This document shows, in pieces, positions 1 to 5,619 of a stretch of 5,619 bases of DNA. The stretch comes from RGEC01 sp044371405 (GTDB taxonomy: Bacteria > Bacteroidota > Bacteroidia > NS11-12g > UBA955), in NCBI GenBank assembly GCA_044371405.1, contig JBILTS010000136.1:1-5619 (forward strand), given 5' to 3'. How positions within the stretch are numbered: the stretch's first letter is position 1; each line of letters starts with the position of its first letter. Made by a program: the position numbers and the translations under genes. The notes beneath the pieces were generated by a model. It saw only the letters and a list, made by a program, of their open reading frames with translations, searched no databases and had not been told where the DNA came from.

Positions 1-508
1 AGATATTATCACCACATTTGACGGAACAACCGTAGAAGTGCTTAATACAGACGCGGAGGGTCGTCTGATTCTATGCGATGCACTTGCATTCGCCAAGAAG
101 TATGAGCCCGAACTGGTAATGGATTTTGCCACCCTTACCGGTGCCGCCGCACGCGCTCTTGGAGCTTATGGCAGCGCCATGATGGGTACTGCGGATGATT
201 CAGTAAAAGAGGACGTTAAAAATGCGGGTGATAAAGTATACGAACGATTGGCTGAATTTCCACTGTGGGAGGAATACAGCGAAGAAATGAAAGGTGATAT
301 CAGTGATTTGAAAAACCTGGGTAAGGCAGAAGGAGGCGCACAGACCGCGGGAGCATTTCTGAAGTTTTTTACCGATTATCCCTGGCTTCACTTTGATATA
401 GCCGGAACGGCATTTAATCATGCACCTGATGCCTACCGTGTAAAAGGGGGGACTGGTGTAGGAGTGCGCATGGTGGTGCAGTTTTTAATGAATAAATCCA
501 ATGGATAA
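1..508 (+). CDS. pepA: Leucyl aminopeptidase, peptidase family M17 (C-terminal part, 5' truncated)
   Basis: This is a cytosolic, metal-dependent exopeptidase that removes N-terminal residues from peptides and normally works as a hexamer. Only the last 168 residues are visible; the frame is open at the left edge, so the N-terminal domain and the upstream metal ligands lie outside. Visible residues 15-22 are the M17 signature NTDAEGRL, whose Asp and Glu bind the two metal ions and whose Arg is catalytic in the family. Further family blocks follow: ATLTGA (43-48), PLWEEY (87-92), a GGAQTAGAFL segment (111-120), HFDIAGTAF (130-138) and GTGVGVR (150-156). All are in the expected order with no frameshift, so the gene looks intact. 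The GTG at position 38 lies inside the conserved domain and is not a start. The gene ends in TAA at 506-508, overlapping the start of pdxA by 8 bases. Family assignment is very secure; the pepA symbol is by family likeness. Confidence 0.95.
   Translation, partial: DIITTFDGTTVEVLNTDAEGRLILCDALAFAKKYEPELVMDFATLTGAAARALGAYGSAMMGTADDSVKEDVKNAGDKVYERLAEFPLWEEYSEEMKGDISDLKNLGKAEGGAQTAGAFLKFFTDYPWLHFDIAGTAFNHAPDAYRVKGGTGVGVRMVVQFLMNKSNG
501..508 (+). other. pepA/pdxA start-stop overlap (possible translational coupling)
   Basis: The eight bases ATGGATAA hold both the pdxA start (501-503) and, in another frame, the pepA stop (506-508). No purine-rich ribosome binding site precedes the ATG; the preceding bases are A/T rich (about 482-500). 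A ribosome terminating on pepA would therefore stop within a few bases of the pdxA start. Overlap is seen directly; coupling and co-transcription are inferred. Confidence 0.6.
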
Positions 509-1571
509 ATTGAAACCGGTAATCGGAATAACCCAGGGAGACCCTAACGGTGTGGGTTTAGAACTCATCATCCGAACTTTTGCTGATGAGCATATTTATA
601 AGTACTGCACACCCGTTGTATACGCTTCTCCAAAGGGTTTTGTTTTTTACAAGAAACTGCTGAATCTGCAGGAACCCATGTACCATTTGGTTCAGAGCGC
701 CTCAGACGCTAAAGAGGGAAGACTGAATTTAGTGGTAAGCAGCGATGCAACCATAGAAATCACTCCCGGTCAGCCATCAGAAGTTGCAGGTAAAGAGGCC
801 CTGTTGGCATTGGATAAAGCCCTTGCTGATGCTGCTTCAGGCCATTTGCAGGCAATGGTAACCGCTCCTTTGGATAAAAATACTGTTGCGGCCAATTTGC
901 CGGGCTTTAGCGGACATACCGGCTATATTGCCGATAAACTTGGCGTAGATAAATATGCCATGGTGCTGGTGAGTGAAAATCTGAGGGTGGGTTTGGTTAC
1001 TGAACATTTGCCCGTCAGCCAGATTTCATCGGCTATTACTGTTGACAGAATCGTTGCCAAGCTCAATATTTTACATACCTCATTGAGAGAAGACTTTGCT
1101 TGCACCAAGCCCCGAATTGCTGTGCTGGGACTTAATCCCCATGCAGGCGACGGAGGTTTGCTGGGAAAAGAGGAAATAGAAATCATCAAGCCGGCCATTG
1201 CCAAAGTGTTTGGCGAGGGCAAACTGGTTTACGGGCCGTATTCGGCGGATAGTTTCTTCGGTAGCGGCGCCTACAAGTCATTTGATGGTATTCTTGCCAT
1301 GTATCATGACCAAGGTTTGATTCCATTTAAAACATTTGCTTTTTACGATGGAGTCAATTATACCGCCGGTTTAAATGTGGTGCGTACCAGCCCTGATCAT
1401 GGAACTGCCTATGATTTGGCAGGGAAGGGAACCTGTGAAACGCTATCGTTCAGGAATGCCATTTATGAAGCCATCGGCATTGTGCGCAACCGCCTTCAAC
1501 ATCATGAGGATAATGAAAATCCGCTTCCTTACGCAGAATTGAGGAGAGAGAAATTCCGGATAGATTTTTAA
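501..1571 (+). CDS. pdxA: 4-hydroxythreonine-4-phosphate dehydrogenase PdxA
   Basis: A complete cytoplasmic enzyme of 356 residues from the DXP-dependent pyridoxal phosphate pathway. It oxidises 4-phosphohydroxy-L-threonine with NAD; the product decarboxylates to 3-amino-2-oxopropyl phosphate, which PdxJ then uses. The N-terminus carries GITQGDPNGVGLE (residues 9-21), matching the family's GDPxGxG motif. TAPLDK (121-126) and GHT (138-140, substrate phosphate region) follow. The three histidines expected to bind the divalent metal are H169 (TEHLPV), H214 (NPHAGDGG) and H269 (MYHDQG). The end holds the TSPDHGTAYDLAGKG block (296-310). The length is slightly above the E. coli enzyme, with a short C-terminal extension. 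ATG 501 is chosen because the conserved N-terminal strand begins at once; there is no Shine-Dalgarno sequence, as is common in Bacteroidota. One oddity: the residue after GHT is Gly where Glu is usual. It overlaps pepA by 8 bases and the giant minus-strand gene by 4 bases. Confidence 0.96.
   Translation: MDKLKPVIGITQGDPNGVGLELIIRTFADEHIYKYCTPVVYASPKGFVFYKKLLNLQEPMYHLVQSASDAKEGRLNLVVSSDATIEITPGQPSEVAGKEALLALDKALADAASGHLQAMVTAPLDKNTVAANLPGFSGHTGYIADKLGVDKYAMVLVSENLRVGLVTEHLPVSQISSAITVDRIVAKLNILHTSLREDFACTKPRIAVLGLNPHAGDGGLLGKEEIEIIKPAIAKVFGEGKLVYGPYSADSFFGSGAYKSFDGILAMYHDQGLIPFKTFAFYDGVNYTAGLNVVRTSPDHGTAYDLAGKGTCETLSFRNAIYEAIGIVRNRLQHHEDNENPLPYAELRREKFRIDF
1568..1571. other. Convergent stop-codon overlap (TTAA)
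   Basis: The palindrome TTAA carries the pdxA stop on the plus strand (TAA, 1569-1571) and the stop of the giant gene on the minus strand (1570-1568). The two genes therefore converge with no intergenic space. Neither side shows a strong GC hairpin followed by a T run nearby, so where each transcript ends cannot be seen. Confidence 0.9.
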
Positions 1572-4500
1572 CGCAACAGTGTTAAAACACCGGATTTGTA
1601 ATACGGTTTGAAGTTGCTTCTGAAACTGGCGGTCCAGGTATAAACTCCTTCAGGGGCCATTATACTTTCATGGTTTCCGTCCCAGAATGTCTGTCCTTCC
1701 CGGTTTTCCCAAATTTTTTCGCCCCAGCGGTTGTAAATGGCTATTTTTAATTCTTGTACGTCCTTGATGGTTGGTCCCCAAACGTCATTTTTACCATCTC
1801 CGTTGGGAGAGAACGCCGTTGGCATATACCAGATCAGCTTGCAATTACTGCCAATGATTATTTCATCGGTGCCCGAGCAACCGTTGAAGTCAATTACTTT
1901 TACCGAGTATTTACCATACTGGGTCGCTGTAATATTGTTTGACAATGATCCGATGCTCCATGATACAGACTGGTAACCGTTACCCACAGAAAGAGGATAG
2001 GCAAAAATTCCACAGAAAGCAGTGTCAATTCCAAGATTTGGTGTAGGTGAATTAAATACAGTAATGGTTACCGAATCCTTGTCTGAACCACAATTATTTG
2101 TACCGGATACAATGTAGGTTCCTTCCGAATTACCTTTGATGCTTAAGCCGGATTCGCCTGTGTTCCATTTGTAAATTGCCGTTCCTCCTGAGCCGGTAGC
2201 GGTTAAAGTGGGTATGGGGCTTATAAAATCACAAAAAGACAAGTCAGTCGGGGCATTAACTTCAGGCGAGTTTAAAAATGATACATATATGGTATCGGCA
2301 GTAGTGCCGCATTTATTGGCGCCTGTGGCCCAGTATTTTCCGGGATTGCTGATAATTCTGTTCGTATTAACCGAACCATTTTCCCATTGTATCTGATTTA
2401 AAAATATGATAGATCTTGGGGTGATTTGCCATGTATTGGCATCACAGATCAAGGTATCAGTTCCTAGGTTTATTATCGGACTGAAACCGCGTTCTACCCT
2501 GAAACTGGCCATGCTGCTTCCGCATATACTCTGTGCAGTTGCAGTAATAATTCCGGTATCCTTGATGAGTAATTGATTTCCTGTGTCGCCGGTACTCCAT
2601 CGGATTCCAGCAAAGCTGTTATCGATAACAGTTTGTATAAGCTGTTTGTTGTCGCACCAAAGCAAATTATTCAGTGTAAATGGTTTAGGGGTTTTTCCCA
2701 TTGCCAATTTCACTGTATCCGTATAGGATTTGCAGCTATTGCTGATATTAACAGTGTATTTTCCGGCTTTAGTGAAAGTCCTTGTTGAATCTTGATTACC
2801 ATCATTCCAGTTCAGTATGGTCCATTTGGAGAGTCCCTTTCGATGAATATAGAAACTATCCTTGTCGCAAATGAGGGTATCAGTTTTGTAGGAAAGGGTA
2901 GGGATGCTGTCGGAATCAATCCGAACGGTATCCTGTAATATGCCGCATTGATTGCTGATTTGTACATGATAATTCCCTGATTTAGCAACTATAATGCTAC
3001 GCACACTGTCGGAAGTACTCCATGAATAATTAGCTGAAATAGTATCACTTCCGGAAGGTAAGGTAATGGAAAATGGTTTGCATAGCACAGTGTCTTTTTG
3101 CCAGATTCCCCGAATGGGTTTATATTGTTTTGTAACCTGAATGCTGTCATATCGCCACTGACAAACGGGTGTCCACATGGCAACCAAATACTTTCCCGAT
3201 GTGGCCGCAAGAATTTTTCGGGTGGTATCGCCATTATTCCATGAGTATTTAATGCCTTTGATGGTATCATTTAGCGCATCAAGTGTAATCCCGTATTTGT
3301 CGCAAATGAGTGTATCTTTTGGGAAATGTGCTTTGGCACTCGGCGCAATACTAAATGTAACAGTGTCTGATTTAAATCCGCACCCATAGGTGGCGGTAAC
3401 CCAGTATTTTCCGGGCTTTTGAACTATATAGTAAGAAAGCTTGCTGCCATCCTGCCATGCATAGGATGCGCCGGGGTTTCCTGCTTCGAGGATACGATAG
3501 TTTCTGTCGCATTGTACCACGTTTTTGCCAAAATCAATGGGGTCAACCAGCAGGGTGTCTCTCCATTTTACCAAACGACCGACATAGGCGTTATTTCCGC
3601 CCGGCAGGGTAGATTTCCATGCATTGTAGGTGGGGAATCCGCTTCCGAAACCCCAACCACCCATCACAATATGGGTTACACACCCAATTCTCCGCGTTTG
3701 CACTGCGAAGAAGTAATCAGTGCCGTCTCCACCAAAATAAGATAAGTACTTAATGGCCCCATCAATGGACATCTTTCCGATAAATCCATCCCATCCACCT
3801 TTTAGTGTTTTTTGATAAGCATCCGGGGTAACCGGGAGTGCAGTATTATTGGTGCTTCCGGCAAAAACGCATTCGTTTTTAGCATTCACGCTGATGCGTT
3901 GACGCCATGCATATGTACTATTGGTGATATAGGTGGTCCAGCGGGGAAAAAATCCGTTTTTAAATATTCTCATAATGAAATTGGCACCATTCCATCCGGT
4001 GCTGGAGCCACCTGGAAAGGCATTGGTGGCCGCAGGTAAATCATTTGCTCCAGCAATTCCTTGTATGAAAATATCTTCATTATCGTCTACTGTTATGGCT
4101 GAAATGTAGTCATAACCTGAGGTTCCAATATATTTACTTATCAAGTATTTGGTGAATCCGGAATCAACTTTAAACAAGAAGCCATCATAGGTTCCTCCGC
4201 GATAAGCACCTCCAAAATTAGCTCTGCCTGCCGTTACGGGTAGGTTGGTACTGTTGGTCCAGCCGGCTGCATATACCTGATTCTTGTTGTCAATACTGAG
4301 TGCATATACATACTCAACCCCTGATCCAATGAGCTCTACGCAGTTTAATATGCTGCTTCCATTACTATTAAGCCGGATGATATTTGCCTCAAAAGAACCT
4401 CCAACCTGGCCAATGGGATTGATGTTTGCCGTAATTGGGTAAAGTCTGTCACCATAGGGGGCAATGTATACCTGACCTGTTTCGTTCACTTGAATTACCC

Positions 4501-5619
4501 AGCAGTATCCTTTTATATAGGTTGAATAAATAAGTGAACTGCCATCTGCTTTGATGCCAGTAACAAAGCTTGTGTAGGCCGTTATGCCGGGTTTTATCGG
4601 TTCCAAAACACCGGATGTGACTGGAAAATCTGTAGAAGTTGTGTATCCGGTAAGATAACTGTCACCATTCTCTTTAGTAGCCATGGCATATCCGTAATCG
4701 GTGAGAGTACCACCCACATATACAAAGAAATCCGGTTTCCCGCCGCCGGAAGGAATTTTGCAGAGATAAGCATCAGATGCTCCGGCCAAGGTTGTGTCAT
4801 AGGTGCCCGGCTTGCCTGCGAATTTATCGTAAGTAATTCCGGTAACGTAGGAGTTATTGTCGTTATCTACGTTTACATCATAAATATAAGTCCATGTATT
4901 TATGGAATTTGAACCATAAAAATAGGTGCTGTAGTCAAGGTAAAAAGGATCTACAACTGTACCGTTAATATTGCTGAAATAGTCAGGGAACAGAAGTTTA
5001 AATGAATGTTGGCCAGTTTGACTGTATTTAACCACCACCGGCGTTTTTGACTGGTTAAGTTCATAGCTGTGTGGAATGCTGTCTATCAGTTGGCCGTAAT
5101 CACTTTTAAGTACAATATTGCCATTATCATCTATTCTGCTGTTTTTGAATCCATCAATGGTGAATTCTACATTTGGTTGAACACCGGGCTCGATAATATA
5201 GTCAATTTTGAACACACCGTTCTCTGAACTGAATCTGGCATCGACGCCTTCATACAGGTTGTGAATGGTAAGCGTTTCAAATTGCACGGGATATACAATT
5301 TTTCCGTCTTTGTGGATGCGGGCATATCCGACTTTGCTTTCAGCAATACCGCCCGTTTCGTATTGAAATGATGACGTGTTTTTATACCTGATTTCCCATA
5401 TTTGTAGTAGCACCCTTGGATCAACAGCTTTGTTTTCTCCGGGAAGTGGCTTGTGCAATTCGTAATTGCCGGATTTAGGATTTGCAATTGCAAACACAAT
5501 TTTGTCGGCATGAAAACTGGCCTGAAAATGACCACTCCGAAAGAGGTACTTTGTGCCGTCATTCCATTGGCCCTCATTCTTCATGAATGTGTTGCCTATC
5601 CCTTCCATAAATTGATTTT
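1568..5619 (-). CDS. Giant modular T9SS-exported surface protein (DUF7948, SBBP propeller, Ig-like repeats, CHU_C); 5' partial
   Basis: At least 1,349 residues are visible. Residue numbers here count from the first in-window Met (codon 5608-5606), but this is probably not the true start. The frame stays open to the window edge (three more codons, Asn-Gln-Phe), no signal peptide is present, and the first residues already match the start of the DUF7948 domain (NTFMKNEGQW, 6-15), which normally follows a signal peptide. Domains in order: DUF7948-like (about 5-220), seven-unit SBBP beta-propeller (about 222-682), eight Cys-Trp-Cys Ig/PKD-like repeats (about 690-1255), and CHU_C sorting domain (1262-1346). 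The protein is expected to cross the inner membrane by Sec and the outer membrane by T9SS, ending anchored on the surface or released. No catalytic motif was recognised; adhesion, matrix or gliding-related roles are possible but unproven. Its promoter lies outside the window. Domain types are secure; function is unknown. Confidence 0.93.
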   Translation of the reverse strand, partial: NQFMEGIGNTFMKNEGQWNDGTKYLFRSGHFQASFHADKIVFAIANPKSGNYELHKPLPGENKAVDPRVLLQIWEIRYKNTSSFQYETGGIAESKVGYARIHKDGKIVYPVQFETLTIHNLYEGVDARFSSENGVFKIDYIIEPGVQPNVEFTIDGFKNSRIDDNGNIVLKSDYGQLIDSIPHSYELNQSKTPVVVKYSQTGQHSFKLLFPDYFSNINGTVVDPFYLDYSTYFYGSNSINTWTYIYDVNVDNDNNSYVTGITYDKFAGKPGTYDTTLAGASDAYLCKIPSGGGKPDFFVYVGGTLTDYGYAMATKENGDSYLTGYTTSTDFPVTSGVLEPIKPGITAYTSFVTGIKADGSSLIYSTYIKGYCWVIQVNETGQVYIAPYGDRLYPITANINPIGQVGGSFEANIIRLNSNGSSILNCVELIGSGVEYVYALSIDNKNQVYAAGWTNSTNLPVTAGRANFGGAYRGGTYDGFLFKVDSGFTKYLISKYIGTSGYDYISAITVDDNEDIFIQGIAGANDLPAATNAFPGGSSTGWNGANFIMRIFKNGFFPRWTTYITNSTYAWRQRISVNAKNECVFAGSTNNTALPVTPDAYQKTLKGGWDGFIGKMSIDGAIKYLSYFGGDGTDYFFAVQTRRIGCVTHIVMGGWGFGSGFPTYNAWKSTLPGGNNAYVGRLVKWRDTLLVDPIDFGKNVVQCDRNYRILEAGNPGASYAWQDGSKLSYYIVQKPGKYWVTATYGCGFKSDTVTFSIAPSAKAHFPKDTLICDKYGITLDALNDTIKGIKYSWNNGDTTRKILAATSGKYLVAMWTPVCQWRYDSIQVTKQYKPIRGIWQKDTVLCKPFSITLPSGSDTISANYSWSTSDSVRSIIVAKSGNYHVQISNQCGILQDTVRIDSDSIPTLSYKTDTLICDKDSFYIHRKGLSKWTILNWNDGNQDSTRTFTKAGKYTVNISNSCKSYTDTVKLAMGKTPKPFTLNNLLWCDNKQLIQTVIDNSFAGIRWSTGDTGNQLLIKDTGIITATAQSICGSSMASFRVERGFSPIINLGTDTLICDANTWQITPRSIIFLNQIQWENGSVNTNRIISNPGKYWATGANKCGTTADTIYVSFLNSPEVNAPTDLSFCDFISPIPTLTATGSGGTAIYKWNTGESGLSIKGNSEGTYIVSGTNNCGSDKDSVTITVFNSPTPNLGIDTAFCGIFAYPLSVGNGYQSVSWSIGSLSNNITATQYGKYSVKVIDFNGCSGTDEIIIGSNCKLIWYMPTAFSPNGDGKNDVWGPTIKDVQELKIAIYNRWGEKIWENREGQTFWDGNHESIMAPEGVYTWTASFRSNFKPYYKSGVLTLLR
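1571..1825 (-). other. CHU_C / type B T9SS C-terminal sorting domain
   Basis: Residues 1262-1346, the extreme C-terminus. The family hallmarks are all present: MPTAFSPNGDGKNDVW (1262-1277), LKIAIYNRWGEKIWE (1287-1301), a FWDGN turn (1308-1312), PEGVYTWTASFRS (1319-1331) and the final GVLTLLR (1340-1346). This domain directs the protein through the T9SS translocon; in studied type B substrates it also depends on a PorP/SprF-type partner, none of which is visible in this window. It is the best single clue to both the phylum and the destination of the protein. Confidence 0.95.
1844..3541 (-). repeat. Eight Ig/PKD-like repeats with a Cys-Trp-Cys pattern
   Basis: Residues about 690-1255. Each repeat follows 'D..lC...(18-22)..W..G......i...G.Y.v.....C....D.v'. 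The Cys/Trp/Cys positions are 700/718/743, 769/790/816, 843/863/888, 914/934/959, 985/1004/1029, 1055/1075/1100, 1126/1148/1173 and 1199/1217/1244. The period between first cysteines is 69-74 residues. Every repeat has exactly two cysteines, so one disulfide per domain is likely in the oxidising extracytoplasmic space. Repeat 5 is the most worn: its Gly-x-Tyr tyrosine and closing Asp-Thr-Val are replaced. Arrays like this usually act as stalks holding a functional head away from the cell, an inference here. Confidence 0.85.
3563..4945 (-). repeat. Seven SBBP-type beta-propeller repeat units
   Basis: Residues about 222-682. Seven units of roughly 64-67 residues begin near 242, 307, 371, 435, 502, 569 and 634. 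The shared pattern is 'a..vd..gn.Y..G.T.s..lPvt.......g..daf..k....g..l.ystyigG...D'. Clear copies are YVTG (254-257), YLTGYTTSTDFPVTSG (318-333), YAAGWTNSTNLPVTAG (446-461), FAGSTNNTALPVTPDAY (582-598) and YLSYFGGDGTDY (621-632). Units 2, 4 and 6 match best, and unit 3 has lost the Gly-x-Thr core. Unit 7 stops after NAYVGRLVKW without its last strand, while a matching strand (YLDYSTYFYGS, 223-233) lies before unit 1. That suggests a closed seven-bladed ring. The repeats are protein-level; the DNA has diverged. Confidence 0.8.
4949..5596 (-). other. DUF7948-like N-terminal domain of the giant protein
   Basis: Residues about 5-220. The pattern matches the domain often found before SBBP propellers in Bacteroidota. 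It has an opening NEGQW motif (11-15), a central block LYEGVDARF...FKIDYIIEPGVQPNVEF (118-149) resembling the usual 'lyPgiDl.f...g.lkyDfiv.PgadP..i' signature, an IDGF segment followed by GNIVLKSDYGQLIDSIPHSYE (163-183), and a terminal VVDPFYLDYSTYF (218-230) that leads into the propeller. The role of this domain is not known to me. The assignment rests on remembered family patterns. Confidence 0.75.

Noticed and set aside
38..40. GTG as a start codon for a short aminopeptidase-like protein
   Set aside because: The frame is open to the window edge, and the residues just before the GTG continue the conserved M17 domain, so this is an internal Val codon.
923..1222. Minus-strand open frame of 99 codons inside pdxA
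   Set aside because: It lies wholly opposite highly conserved PdxA blocks, shows no family pattern, and is a shadow of the real gene.
1579..1590. Small inverted repeat GTGTTAAAACAC near the convergent gene ends, as a terminator
   Set aside because: The stem is only four or five A/T-rich pairs, no T run follows on either strand, and it lies in codons of the sorting domain.
1844..3541. DNA tandem repeat or mobile-element array
   Set aside because: The periodicity is of protein domains; DNA copies have diverged apart from short conserved motifs, and there are no terminal inverted repeats or transposase.
3419..3745. Plus-strand open frame of 108 codons opposite the giant gene
   Set aside because: It is antisense to the propeller/Ig junction of a clearly real protein and has no domain-like pattern.
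5167..5577. Minus-strand open frame of 136 codons near the right edge
   Set aside because: It overlaps the DUF7948 coding frame on the same strand in another phase and has no recognisable motif.

Overview
The window comes from a member of the phylum Bacteroidota. The main evidence is a very long minus-strand gene whose product ends in a CHU_C (type B) sorting domain of the type IX secretion system, an export system essentially confined to that phylum and its close relatives. The lack of a Shine-Dalgarno sequence before the one visible start codon also fits. The order or genus cannot be read from this sequence.

Layout: positions 1-508 (+) hold the C-terminal third of an M17 leucyl aminopeptidase (PepA-like), cut by the left edge. 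Positions 501-1571 (+) hold a complete pdxA, for 4-hydroxythreonine-4-phosphate dehydrogenase of vitamin B6 synthesis, starting 8 bases inside the end of pepA. Positions 1568-5619 (-) hold one giant exported protein running toward the other two. Its reading frame is still open at the right edge, so its true N-terminus, presumably with a signal peptide, lies outside. All genes abut or overlap, and no stretch over a few bases is without a gene. No RNA gene, mobile element, CRISPR array or credible terminator was seen.

The giant protein has four parts in order: a DUF7948-like N-terminal domain; a seven-unit SBBP-type beta-propeller whose last blade seems to be completed by a strand from before the first unit; eight Ig/PKD-like repeats of about 71 residues, each with a Cys-Trp-Cys pattern; and the CHU_C sorting domain. 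It has no recognisable catalytic domain and looks like a cell-surface or secreted structural or adhesive protein. Its function is unknown.

The two plus-strand genes are cytoplasmic housekeeping enzymes, probably co-transcribed and perhaps translationally coupled. They have no evident functional link to the giant gene, which merely converges on them and shares a 4-base stop-codon overlap. Nothing here clearly amounts to a new biological system. The points most worth a second look are the architecture of the giant protein and the interlocked gene ends.
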